A stretch of DNA of 64,000 nt, taken from the NCBI RefSeq assembly GCF_000002425.4, contig NC_037256.1, positions 10,026,083 to 10,090,082 on the forward strand, read 5' to 3'. Each line of letters opens with the position of its first letter. Positions within the stretch are counted from its first letter, which is position 1. The notes under the pieces were generated by a model, which saw only the letters and a list, made by a program, of their open reading frames with translations, ran no database searches and was not told where the DNA came from. Shown piece by piece: positions 49,141 through 61,625 of the stretch. The position numbers were made by a program, and so were the translations under genes. The DNA is from Physcomitrium patens. Lineage: Eukaryota; Streptophyta; Bryopsida; Funariales; Funariaceae.

Positions 49141-50460
49141 AATATTGACTTCAATGAGACTTATACACCCATTATCAAATTCACTACCATTAGGACCATT
49201 GTGGCAATTGGGGCAGTAATGGACTTGAAAATATACCAAATAGATGTGAAGATGGCCTTTTTGAATGAAAAATTACAAAAAGACATCTACATGGACCAAC
49301 CTCAAGGATTTGTATAATAAGGCAAAGAATGCCTTCTATGCAAATTGAAGAAATCTTTGTATAGATTGAAACAATCACTAAAAATATGGTACCAATATAT
49401 TGACTCATAAGGAATTTGTAAGAAGTGAGGTTGATCATCTACTATATGAGATGCAATGTAGAGAGTTTTTGCTGATTGTAATTCTCTATATTGATGATTT
49501 GATCATCTTGGCTAATAATATGGAAGAGACGGATTGGATGAAGGCCATATTAGGAAATGAATGTGAGATGAGTGATTTGAGAGAACTCTACTATTACTTA
49601 GGAATAAAGTTTGTAAGAGATCATGGTAACAAGACCATTACAATGAGCAAATTCAAGTATGTTAAAAAAATGTTGAAATAATTCAACATGAAGGAGTGCA
49701 AATCTATTAGAACACCTTTAAAGGCTAATTTGAAGTTGATGAAGCTCACAAATGAAGAGTATGCATAAGTTGAAAGTGAAATGTAAAGTATTTTATTCAA
49801 AGTATGAATAGAGTCATTTATGTATGCAATGGTGGCCATAAGAGTGGATCTTACATTTAGTATGAATTTTTTGAGTCAATACATGTCTGAAGCAAGACCT
49901 TTTCATTGAACAATAGTAAAAAGAATATTGAAGTACTTGAAAGATACAAAGAACTTCAAATTATGCCTTAATAGTAAGAACATTGATTTGTAAGGTTATT
50001 GTGATGTAAATTAGGGTAGTGATGTAAATGATAGAAAATCCACAATGGAATATGTATTCTTTATTGGAGTAGAAGCTATTTCATAGAATTGCAAGAGACA
50101 ACCAATCATTGCAAGAACAACCATTAAAGCTGAATACATGACAATAAGTCATTGTGCAATGGAAGCATGTTGGATAAGAAAATTTTTAGAAGATATTGAA
50201 CTTATGCAATTGAAGAAAACTCCAATAATATGTGATAATCAAGGATGTCTTGGATTTCGTAAGAATTCAAAGCACCGTTTAAGAACCAAGCACATTGATG
50301 TTCAACATCATTTCATACGAGAAAAAATTAAAGATGGAATAATTGATATAAAGTATTGTGCTACAAAAGACATACTTATTGATGTACTTACAAAATGATT
50401 CTGAAAAGATGGACACCATGAGTTGATAGAGACATTAGGCTTGAAAGTCTTTTGACAATT
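49141..50460 (+). pseudogene. Copia reverse transcriptase (rest) and RNase H
   Basis: Resumes the copia frame directly after the AATAT duplication with DFNETYTPIIKFTTIR and QIDVKMAFLN. The active site LYIDDLIIL is near 49477-49505. RNase H ends with the KHRLRTKHIDVQHHFIREK signature (about 50270-50330). Several stops are present. Confidence 0.85.
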
Positions 50461-50473
50461 AGCAAAGAAGGAG

Positions 50474-50806
50474 TGTTGAAGTTAAACAAGATCTTGCATA
50501 GTTGCCACCATATAAAGTTAAACCATAGTAAGTTGCTAATAGTTAAAAGATAACAAAGGATTAAAAGATGTTAATACAGTGGCCACTAAGATTTTAGGTT
50601 AGAGCTAGGTTAAAAAGAATTTAGGATTTAGTTGGATGTAGGAAAGAAGGATGAAAATAATTATAGATAAAATTCATCTTCAATTGATATAAACTCTAGA
50701 TATAAGTAAAGAATATTAGAAATAAGAGTCATCTTACTCCTCAATTTACTTTGTGTCCAACCTTGCTGATGCTAAGTATTGTGGCTTCTAATTTTTCTCT
50801 CTTCAA
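50474..50806 (+). repeat. Copia 3' LTR
   Basis: Begins TGTTGAAGTT after a purine-rich stretch (GCAAAGAAGGAG) and matches 21823-22155. The DNA after about 50806 matches the decayed Ty3 element seen at 56370-56480, which fixes the boundary. Confidence 0.8.
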
Positions 50807-50978
50807 TATATATTAAATTAAATTGACTATTGCTAAAGAGAAGTAGATTAGAAAGTCTTGAAACAAGAATAAGAATTAGAAAGGCATTGACAAGAGTGAA
50901 GAAGGTTTTATTCTTAGCTCCATATATACTATCTAATTAGAAGTTCTATAGCAATGTTCTATAAGACTTCTAATATGT

Positions 50979-52228
50979 TGTTGTAATGGAAAGAATTTTC
51001 CTTAAGAAAAGACTAGGCTTCTAACTGTCACTAATTACTCAATCAAGCCTCTAGATAAAAATAAAAACCAAGTCTATATATAAAATTATTCTTATAGGAG
51101 TAATTACATCAATACATAAGCCCTAAGTACCAAAAGTCTCAAAAAATGTGATAAAATATTATAAAACCTTATATATCCTTAAAGTAAATTCTTCTCAAAT
51201 TTTAACAACTCATATCTCACAATCAAACCATTTTGTAAAACCAAAATTTTATACAAAGTATTGATATATTTTTAAAAACTACCACAATAAATTTCAATTC
51301 CAAATTCATCACAAATCTTGAGATATTGCCAAAATCCTAATAGTAACTTCAAACCCTTGCTTACATACATCTATGTGCAATTTTCTTTATATTTCACAAA
51401 TATATATTCAAATACCATAAAAATTTTATACATATCTTTTTAACCTAATAACACACACTTATAAAAATTTTGAACCAAAAATTCATTCGAAAAATTAAGA
51501 TGTGGTTCCAACCATTACTATTAACAAAATGACTCATTTATTGCCTTTGAATTACATGTTCTCTCTTCAATATTCTATAACTTCTTCATACAAACTCCAA
51601 ATGCAAAAATTATTTCACTAAAGATATAGATCTTAAAATTTTTCTTGTAGTCACATCTCTTGATTTTCAAAATCTATCATTAATCTCTTTATATCTTCAA
51701 AAGAATAATAGTATATCTTAAAAAGACATCTTAACTTCAAACGGCTATAACTTCATCATCCTAAATTCAAATCCTCTAAAATTATTATAAAAATTATAAT
51801 CCAAATCCTAAACCTTTTAATCCTAGCTTTTGATTCTTAAATTCTCCTTTTAAAGTTGCCAAAACTCTTATTATGGTCGCTGACACCTTGCTCAATGCCT
51901 ATTGGGTATGGCTTTTAATCAATAGAGATGAAGATCTTTATCTTTAGCCTTCATCCATCCATACCTTATTTTCATCCCTCTAAATAAGTTTCTTAGAGTT
52001 TTGGATCTTCATCTTTGAGCTCCAATCTTCTTTTTAAATTTCATACTAAATATCTAAATTCTATATAATTTAAACACTATAATTAACATAAATAAACATC
52101 AAAATAAATTTTCTTACATCAACTATCTTTAAATTACTCCATCAACCACTCTAAAATACATCAATATTTATAAGTATATTATCTATTTTAGTTAATTTTT
52201 ATATATTATAAATAATTATAATATGATA
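50979..52228. mobile_element. LTR-like insertion with 4-bp duplication ATGT
   Basis: Flanked by ATGT on both sides (50975-50978 and 52229-52232). It begins TGTTGTAATGG and ends ATATGATA, resembling decayed ends of the ACGT family. Unit B shows the uninterrupted sequence at about 56536-56580. No ORF of note. Confidence 0.6.
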
Positions 52229-52265
52229 ATGTATCTAATTTTTAAGACACGTATCTTAATTTACA

Positions 52266-52272
52266 AGGCAAT

Positions 52273-52307
<35 letters not shown>

Positions 52308-52308
52308 T
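52266..52308. repeat. (ATTT)n microsatellite
   Basis: Tetranucleotide array in the resumed unit A sequence right after the LTR-like insertion; unit B has only a short TTATTTAT here. Confidence 0.9.
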
Positions 52309-52842
52309 GTATGCTATATTGTTAGTGCATACCACAAGCTACCAATATTTTTAATATATAGCTAACTTCTTGGCCAAGTTTTTAACCTATCAATCACATA
52401 TAGATAATTATAAAGATGAAATTACATTTATAAAGCTTCTACGAAGCTTTTCTATAAGATATTATTAAATTAATCTATTTTTATTCATTCATAATATTTA
52501 GATAACTATTGGAATAAATGTGCATGTTTATGATATTATTCTCTCTTCTAAAGATAAGTTCCACAAAAAGCAATGATCTCATATTAAAGAAGTTTAAGAT
52601 GAGGTAAATTATATTTGCTATATACTCTGTTCTTTATTCTCTTTGAAGGTAGTAGATAGGTCCTTTCAACTATCAACAATATCTCATTTTAGGATAAGAA
52701 TACTACCTCATTATTTGATCATTATTATGGCCTTCATATTTTCTTTCAAATAAAATATTTATAACATTGTAAGGACTCATTATTACCTCCAATAAAATCA
52801 CCAAATATTAGAAGTTTCTTCCAAAGTCATGATACCAAATGT

Positions 52843-54406
52843 TGATGTGTGATAATATGATTATATAGTAAAAAATAAAAATATGGATATTATTATAGAA
52901 TATCTTAATAAAAAGATGTAATAAAAAAATAAAAATAAGTGATAGAAAAATAGTAAAAGATTTAGTCTTGATGCTGCTTTTTATTGAAAGAACTTCTATT
53001 TACTTTGTAGAAGCATAAATGAGTCAAATCAAAGTAAATGAAATAAGAATTTAATATAGGAATTTAAAAAAAATTAATAATAGATTAAAGTAAAATTCAT
53101 CTAAAATTATCAAAAGTTGATATTTAGAGAGAATAAGTTATCAATCAGGGTCAAAATTAGATCTTGAGGTACAAAACCATACTTATACAATGATTTTTGG
53201 ATTTTTTTGTAGATTAAAGAGTAGAATTTGAGAACAAACTTAAGAATATATTTTAAGCATTTATTTTATGTCATTTAAATCAATAATGAGATTTTGAGAA
53301 ATTTTCAAAATTAGTGATGTTCTTGGTGGAATTTAAAAAGTAAAAATATGTTTAAAATTTGAGGATTTCTTAAGTTTTGTGGTTTATATATAGGTAAAAT
53401 TTGGATAATTTTTTGGTGTGCTAGTTGTAAATGTGTATGAAAATTTTGAAGTCAATCAAACAATTAGATTGAAATATATGAGAGTTTTTCTAGGTTGAGG
53501 TCTTAGGAATTGGAGTTTGAAGGTTAGTAAGTATTTCTAAGATCTTCAACAGTTTGTATATTAGATTGAATTGATTTCTTTTATATGGATACAAGACTCA
53601 ATTTTCAACATTTAAATGAAATTTGAGAGTAATTCAAGAGTTCAAAAAGGAGATATTTTCACTGAAAATTCAACATTTAGGTTGGAGTGGGATGCTATCC
53701 AATACCTAATTGGATTATCTTGTATTTCTTTCAATTGATAAGTGCAATCAATTTCATCTTTCTTGTACTTTTTTTTAACTAAGATATTAAAAAATATATA
53801 AATTTTTAATTGATATCAATAGTTTGATCATTAGTTGTTGAGATTTCAATCTGCTATAGGATTTATTAAGAGTTTGTTTAAGATTTGGAGTATGATTAGG
53901 ATTTCTTTAGGATTTTTTAGGATTAATTAGGATTTATTTAAGATTTGACTTAGAATTTGATTAAGATTCAATTAAGATTTTAACTAGGATTTGACTTAGG
54001 TTTTGATTAATGTTTATTAAGATTTTAGCTAGGATTAAATAAAGATTTGATTAAAATTTATTTATGATTTTTATTTTTAATATTTCTTTTAAAATTATTT
54101 AATTTTTTTTTAAATTTATATTTTTAATATTTATTTTTAGATTTTATTCTTTAAATATTTTTTATATATATTTTAAAATATTTCTTGTAATTTTTTTTTA
54201 AGATTAGTTTACAACTTCTTTGTATTTATTTTATAACTTCTTTTAAATTTATATTGGATAGATCTAAGATTGATTAAAATTATTAAGGTTTATTTAAAGT
54301 TTATTTGAGATTCTATTAGATTTGTAAGATTATTGTTGTATATCTACTTACCTTCTACAACTGGATGCCTAATGAATTCTCAAGTAAGAACTTATATAAT
54401 ATGACA
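52843..54406 (+). mobile_element. Decayed solo LTR of the ACGT family
   Basis: The start (TGATGTGTGATAATATG and on) follows the start of the LTR at 26809, and the end (TCTACAACTGGATGCC...AATATGACA) follows the end of the LTR at 43513. Flanks are ATGT (52839-52842) and ACAT (54407-54410), each one transition away from ACGT. At 1564 bp it is longer than intact LTRs, partly through an array of degenerate GGATTTGATTA-like repeats at about 53870-54060. Confidence 0.7.
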
Positions 54407-57400
54407 ACATTTTATATCTTGCCATTTATTCAAAGACAAATGCGTTGTTCTTGAATGCCTATATCTTGATTATGCTTTCTTAAAGGCTATAATAATTGCA
54501 ATGTTTCATTTATTAAGCCATCAAATAATGACTTCTTATTTGAATTTATTAACTATTGGTTTTCGATCTCCTTAGCACTAGAAATATACAAAAATTATAA
54601 ATAAATATAGAAGATTGATTGTAATATTTGCTAAAGTACAGTTCTTTTATAGTAAAGATTTGTTATCCTTCATCTTAATTTTGATAGATTTCATCAATAA
54701 AAAATATCAACTTTCTTCATTACATTTGAAGTTTCTTGATTAGCTTTCATATGCATTATTTAATATCATATTTGTACCAATGAACAAGATATTTTAACCT
54801 ATTTTGATGTCATCTTGAGTCTAAGACTTCTTTGACTTGATATTCTTAGTTATTATTCACTTCTATGAGAAGAAGTGGCATTTGTTGTCTTTCTAATATA
54901 TCTATTATCTTAGGTGGCTAAAAAAGAGATATATGGAAGAAGAAATGGATCTTCATAGGCTCCAATAGATATAATTGATAAACAACTAGATTAATTTCTT
55001 TACATATAAAAAATGATCTAAATCTATGATAATCCAATTTTTTACAAAAGCAAATAATCTTGATATTACAATGAATTTACCATACCTTATTGCTAACATG
55101 GAATTGAGATTTTTCTTTGTGATAAGCATTTGCATTGATTTTTTTATTTTTCTTGAGCTTTTTTTAGTTTCACCTTTATTGCTATATGTAGCTCTAACAA
55201 AAAATTCTTCAAATCTTCTATAATAAAATTATCAACTTTTGAAAAGTCAAAAGTATCAAATTATGGATGATAACCATAATTGACAAAGGAAGGTGCTTAT
55301 TAAATGAAAGAATGTATTGTGTTATTATAAGTAAATTCTATCAATGATAAAAGATTTACTCAATTATTTTTTTGGTAGTTGATGGTACACTTTAAATATT
55401 GCTCCAAAACTTAATCCACTTATTCTATTTGGCTATCAATTTGAGGATTAAAAGCCAAAGATATTTTTTTGTCCACGTTCAAAATCTTAAAAAGAATTAT
55501 CTAAAATCATAATACAAATTGTATTCTCCTATTTGATATAATATCTTTTGGCAATCTATGATAGTAATAGATATTTTCAAAGAAAAACTTAGCCCTTTCT
55601 TTACTTGTAATAGATTTTGTACATGATACAAAATGTGCCATCTTGATGAATTAATCAACTATCATGAATATAGAATCAAAAGAATCTAAGATTGAAATAT
55701 TCATAATAAAGTCTATAGAAATAAAGGACCATGATTATTTTAGAATATGTAATGGATAAATAAGTCCATAAGATTAATGACAAAGAATTTTTAATCTTGA
55801 ATAAATGTCACATGATTATATAAAGTTTTTGATTTCTTTTCACATTTGAAGCTATCAAAAATCTTTACATATTAGCTTCAAAGTTTTGTTATATCTAAAA
55901 TATCCAATTGTTAGAAAGTCGTGACAAGCTTAAAGAATGCATAATTATAATTTGCCTTCTAAAATATATAATCATTTTTAAAAATAGAATAGACTGTTCT
56001 TGAATTCAAACTTAGAAGTATCTTAAGACTTAGAAGAATTATTTTTAATATCATAAATAAGAAGATTAGAGGATATACTCAATTGAATTTGCTTGAAAAA
56101 GATTGAATCAAATATTAATTTTGATTTCATTGCTCAAAGATGAAAATACTTTGGCTTTAAAAAAAAAATCTTTATTCATCAAAAGATATATGTCTTTTTT
56201 TTGGTGCAAGATAAAAATGTCTACAAAAGGCATTTGACAAATCTTGTTATTTTTTGGATTAATAAGTAATCTTGAAATTGTCAAGAACATGAATCTTAAA
56301 GAAAAAAAAATAAATACACTCTTGTGTCACTCAAAAATATTAGAAGGTCACTCAAAGATGGTAATATATTCAATTAGAATAACTAATGCCAAAGATAAAA
56401 AACTAAAAAAAACTTGAAACAAAACTAAAAATTAAAAAGGTATTGACAAGAGTGAAGAAGGCTTCATTCTTGCTTCTACATATACTCTCTAATTAGAAGC
56501 TATGTGGCAATATTCTATAGGACTTCTAATACTTGTTGACTTTATTACACAAATGACTTAACTTGTAAGATGAGTTATTTATATGTGTGCTACATAGTTA
56601 GCATATTCCACAAGCTACTAACACATGTGTCATGTGATTAATTTTTGAATAAGTTTTTAGCTTATCAATTAATTACAAATATATGTAAAGTCAAAAGATT
56701 ATCTATAAAGCTTCTAAAAAGCTTTTCTAAAAGATATTATGAAATTAATATAATTTTATATATTTATATTTAATAATATATATAATTATTAATATAAATA
56801 TATATGTCTATAATATTATTTCTCATTCTAGAGTTGAATTCCATAAAGAGTGGTTATCATACATTGAAAAAATTCAAGATGCTACAAATTGTATTTGCCA
56901 CATACTTTGATCTTTGTTTTCTTTAAAAATGGTTGATAGGTTCTCTTAGCTATTGATAGTATCTTATATTAATGCAAAAGACCATCTTATTATTTGATTA
57001 TTTTAGAGGCCTTTATAACTTCCTTCAAATAAAATATTTGAAATACTATCAAAAGTTGTTTCTACCTTTAATAAAATCACCAAACATCAAAATTTCTTCT
57101 AAGGCCATACTACCAAATATGTTATATCTTACTATTTATTTGAAAAAGAACATATTATTTTTGAAGATTTTCATCTCAATTATATCATTTAGAAGGTTAA
57201 GACAATCACAATGTCTTATTTAATAAATCAATAAATCATAATTCTTGAGTTGAATTTATTGATTGTTGATTCTCCATCTTTTTAGTACTGCAAATATATA
57301 TAAGGTACAAATAAAGGTAGAAAATGGAATGCTATCTTTTTTAGATCTTGTTTCTTTTATAATAAAGATTTACCATTCTTCATCTTGATTTTGATAGATA

Positions 57401-57540
57401 TTATTGATTAAAAGCCTCAATTTTCTTTTGTATATTTGCAAGATTCTGTGTTAGTTTCTATGTACATTTATTAATATCATATCTATACCAATGAATAAAA
57501 TATTTCAACTTATTTTGGCACCATCTTTGAAACATGACTA

Positions 57541-58025
57541 GACTATCTTAAAAATACAAGATCCTTGTAATCCACAATAATATAAGGCCTTATCACAAAG
57601 TAGGACAAAACAGACTAGAACAAAATTAAACAAAACTAAACAAAATAAGGCAATAAAGAAAAAATTGAGAAAATAGAAACAAAACAGAATAGATCTGAAC
57701 AAAAAGACATAAAAACCAAATTTTATTAAGGGAAAGGAACTAAAGCCATACCTAACCAGATGCCTCAAAATGCCCTTGCTAGTCTTATTTATATCTTGTC
57801 CTACCATCCTAGACCTTCTAGAATGTTCTTAGGTAGTAGATCTTACCTAGACAATCGCTTTAAATTCTTCTTTTAGAAAGTTCTATGGTGGGCTCTACTT
57901 AAGTAATTGCCCTAAATCTTCTTTAAAATATTCTACAATAGATCTTACATAGTCTACTAACCTAACCTCAATTTTAAAAATTTCCATGGTTCTAATTATT
58001 TATATAATTATCTTATCTATATCCT
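57541..58025 (-). repeat. 3' LTR of the decayed Ty3 element, with heat-shock elements
   Basis: Contains a TATA-like stretch (57786-57794), a three-unit heat-shock element TTCTAGAATGTTC at 57816-57828 and a GAA-AG-TTC pair at 57876-57883. A purine tract (TGGAGGGAGATT on the element strand, near 58028-58039) follows. LTR edges are approximate. Confidence 0.55.
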
Positions 58026-58199
58026 ATTACAATTAATCTCCCTCCACTAATATAGAACGTCCTCGTTTTATTCTTGATGGTATTTCCGAATTATATTTTG
58101 GTAATGGATGAAGTTTTCTATAGGTTTCCATATTCCAATGTGAATGGAATAACCTTGTACTGAAGTTGTAGACGTCTACTGCTATGACAAAGATAATAA

Positions 58200-59576
58200 T
58201 ATCATATTATGTGGCATTTGGCTTAAGAATACACCGGGCATGTAGCTGTAGAAGATAAAAAGAAAATTGCAATAAGTCCTAATAACTCTAATAGAATCTT
58301 AAATAAATTGCAATTAAAGATTAACAACTATGATCAAACATCGATCAAATTCAATCAAAATTTCAAAGAAATTATGTAAGAAATACAAAGTATTTCTAGA
58401 GACCCTGTAAAGAATCATAAAGAAATAACATAGAAATTTAAAAATAAAATAAAATAGAAACCTTAATGAAATACTAAAATAGAAATCTTAATTAAATCTT
58501 AGTCAAAATCTGATCAAATTCTAGTCAAATCCTAGTTAAATCCTAAAAAAATCCTAACCAAATCCAAACCAAATCCTAACAAAATCCTAAATAAATCCTA
58601 ACCACATCTTAATCAAATCCTAAACAAACCTTAACCAAATCCTAATCAATCCCTAAACATACCCTAACCAAATCCTAAATAATTCCAAGTAATTATTATA
58701 ACAAATTTAAACCTCAATAATTAATGAATGAACTATTTATTTTAACTCAAAACTTATACACCTCTTAAAAAATAAGTTGAAAACAAGCACAAATTTTTTG
58801 AAGCATATTGAATTGACTAAAAATAAGATCAACCCTAATATTTGCTTAGACATTGGCAAGCCTCCTTCTCCAAGCTAAATGTTGAATTTCTAGTACCAAT
58901 ATCTCCTTATTGATCTATTTAATCGATCTCAAATTTCTCACATATATAAAAAAAATAAATCTACTATCTATATACATAATATTTATTCCAATCCAATTGA
59001 TAGATTACGAGAAAACTTAGAAATCCTTATTTAATCTAAAATTCTATTTTTTGAGAACTAATCCACTTAAACCTCAATAATCCTCGATCCAACTCTTCGA
59101 TCAAGCTCAAATTCACAGCATATATTGAACACATATAAATCCAAAAACCTCCAAAATTTCACCTATGGATCTATAGCCAAACTTATGAAATTCTCCAAAA
59201 GGTATCTTCCTTTTTATTTCACAAATCTAGAGTCACCCAAAACAAATCCTAACTTTGTAAAGCTCTTACAAAGTCAATACTAACCTAAATCACTCCAAAT
59301 CAATGCCTATCAATACTCTATCAAGTTTTTTCTCTAATTCTACTCTTTAATCTGCCAAAAAAAATCCCATTATCATCTACATAATATTCTATTTGTGGTG
59401 CTACAAAGTGAATAGAAGCCTATTTTGTAAAAAAGTAGTATTAGCATGTTTAATTTTTCTACCTCTTGACTATTATCTATTTTTCCAAGATAATTTTTTA
59501 TAATATATTTGAAATAATATCTTCAAAAATATGATATTTTCTTCACCTTTTCACCTATTAGTTGTTTTATATGACA
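58200..59576 (-). mobile_element. Decayed LTR of the ACGT family, antisense
   Basis: The left end (ATCATATTATGTGGC then ACACCGGGCATGTAGCTGTAG) is the decayed counterpart of the sequence at 35178-35230. The right end reads GTTTTATATGACA. It carries an array of CCTAANNAAATCC-like degenerate repeats at about 58500-58690, the reverse complement of the array in 53870-54060. Flanks (ATAA and ACAT) do not match clearly. Confidence 0.55.
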
Positions 59577-59899
59577 ACATCCACCTCCAAAATGCTATTC
59601 ACTTCATATTTTTATTGGTCATCAACTATAACTGGTGGTGGTGGTTGATGCCGATCCGGAAAGCACTTTGGCTCGGTATGAAATTCTTTTAATTATAAAA
59701 TATAGAAGAGTGGATGGACTCAAATATATGGTGAAAACTTGAGGCAATATGCGACATTAAAAATCACTGTACAAATGCAGAAAGATCCAAGCCACTAAGG
59801 TGCTAGTTTATGGATTTGGATTGATGTAGCAAGTGGCAAGTTAACATTGGAGAGTAACACTTCATTACTCTCTTGAATGGACTTGTGTTGTTGATGGTT

Positions 59900-60310
59900 A
59901 TCCACATACTGTTTTTATCAATTTTGTGTAATAAAGAGGTGTTGTTGTACCTATTATAAGGCCATTGTAAGTCATTGTATAAATTCTTTCATTATTAGGT
60001 TGTTGGTACTGATGGAATGATGAAGAGTTATTAACATAATTGAATGCTGACCAGTATTCAAGAAAAATGGTAAATGATCAGTACTTACTTAAATACTATC
60101 ATTGTAAGCAAACTCCAAGGATGTCAAATATTCATCCCAATCATTATGATGAACCTCCATGGATACCCACAACATATTGTCTAAGGTCCGATTTGCATGC
60201 TTTATTTGCCCATCTGTTTGGAGATCAAAGGTTATAGATATGGCAAGTCATGTACCTAGTAGCTTGAACAAAATTTGTCAAAAACTTCCTGTAAAGCATG
60301 GATTTCAATC
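59900..60310 (-). pseudogene. Integrase remnant of the decayed Ty3 element
   Basis: On the minus strand the segment from about 60240 to 60070 reads through a DGQIKHANRTLDNML stretch (the integrase glutamate region, E replaced) and DWDEYLTSLEFAYND, a typical Ty3 integrase pattern. Confidence 0.7.
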
Positions 60311-60875
60311 TAAAACGATTCATTTCTATACGAGGAAAATTTAGCTTTGACTTATATATGATGTCTTATCTCTCAAAAATTCCTTTATCTTCTGCAAAAG
60401 CTCAAATTATGATAAAATCCTTCAAAACATTTTCTTTCCACAAAGGATATTTTTATCCTAAACTTTGGAAATTTATATCACTTGATCCAACTGCTCAATT
60501 TTTTTTAAATTTCTATTTAATATAAATTCTATCCTTAAGCTTTATTACAAAAGAAATAAACCTTAAATCTATCATCAATCTTTTCACAACTTTGAAATCC
60601 TAGCAGGTACTCTAAATTCTAATATACAAGCACCTAAAACATATTTTCTTTATATTTCAAAAATCCAAAATTAAAATACCACAAATATTATGTAAAAAAT
60701 TTAATAATATGAAAATAAACATTCTTATAATATTTCAACCAAAATCTTGTCAAATTGCACAAGATATAGCTTAAAATACAACCACTAGCAATTTGGGTCA
60801 CATACTACTCCTTAGATTCCAAGCTTTGACTTCAACTTTCAATAACTCTCTTATTCTAGCTTAAAATTCATCAAG

Positions 60876-60913
<38 letters not shown>

Positions 60914-61625
60914 GAAAAAGTTCTTTCTTCAACCTCAATCGCCAATTCTTTGTTTCTTTCCGTATGCATACATCATATCCAAAAGAATGATAGTAGGTAC
61001 AAAACCGACACCTTGACTTTGAGTGCCTATATCTCCTTCATAAAAAACTATAAATGACTCAAAATTTATACCAAAACCATAGCCAAAAACTTGAGCTTAT
61101 CGATCTTAGTCATTGATATTTGAATCATTCTAAAAGACTAATCTTAATCCCTAATATGGCTAGGGCAGCCTCCTTGAAGTCCATTGGTCATGATGTTTGA
61201 CCGATAGGAATGGAAATTTATATCATCCATCTCCATTCATTCATATGAGTGCCTTAACTATCTTTTTTTCTACCAAAATCCTTCTTCAATTCTTTTTTTT
61301 ATAAGATTTATATATTATATACCTTAAATATCAAATTAAAGAACCAAAATAAAACTTTAAGATTCACTAATGTCCAAAAAAGGTGATTTCAAATGTATAA
61401 AGTTATTACCAACAAATCAACTTCAAAAACCATTATAAAAAAAAATAAAGTTATATAAATTCTAATAGTAATCCTTAATAATCAAATTCCTTATAAAATA
61501 ATAATTTAACGACACTCTACAATCAATTAAAATCCAGTAACATGGCTCTTATTATTTTGCTAAGTAAATGGTACATTAAATATATAAATATTATTTTCAT
61601 ATGGTAGCCGAACCACAACATGACA
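60310..61625 (-). mobile_element. LTR-like insertion, antisense relative of 24144-25637
   Basis: Its right end (CATATGGTAGCCGAACCACAACATGACA region, 61597-61625) is the reverse complement of the start of 24144-25637, and long internal stretches (for example 60760-61300) match that segment in reverse. Left boundary approximate. It contains a TA array at 60873-60910. Confidence 0.65.

Larger units (their letters stand above)
21823..50806 (+). mobile_element. Ty1/copia retrotransposon, decayed and split by later insertions
   Basis: Matching LTR segments at about 21823-22155 and 50474-50806 bracket copia-order domains on the plus strand: gag (22725 on), protease (WIVDSGSSKHM near 23553), integrase (about 23970-24143 and 25642-25815), reverse transcriptase (about 26060-26301 and 49141-49690) and RNase H (about 50120-50397). 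The element is cut by a solo LTR (24144-25637) and by a chromovirus carrying two further elements (26302-49140). Many stops and an internal loss in integrase near 25815 show it is dead. Left flank 21778-21822 and right flank 50807 on both match the same region of a decayed Ty3 element (compare 56322-56480), so the copia landed in that element. Confidence 0.85.
50807..57540 (-). mobile_element. Decayed minus-strand Ty3 elements, two related units
   Basis: Unit A (50807-56390, broken by insertions 50979-52228 and 52843-54406) and unit B (about 56390-57540) share long similar stretches: compare 50870-50978 with 56440-56540, 52264-52842 with 56560-57118, and 54411-54870 with 57119-57530. Unit A continues into a chromodomain-side segment (54780-54900) and integrase (about 55320-55900), homologous to 44090-45100 of the intact chromovirus but with the frame lost throughout. 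Unit B stops at about 57540, where another element begins. Confidence 0.65.

Noticed and set aside
58500-58690. Interstitial telomere repeat
   Set aside because: CCTAA occurs often, but the spacing and flanking bases vary and no CCCTAAA run is present; it is a degenerate array inside an LTR.
58200-59576. Sixth ACGT-type insertion
   Set aside because: The flanks are ATAA and ACAT. Only the right one is a plausible ACGT derivative, so it was not counted as support.
60310-61625. ACGT duplication around the antisense LTR-like segment
   Set aside because: The left edge is uncertain (ACGA nearby) and the right flank is TCAG; no duplication could be shown.
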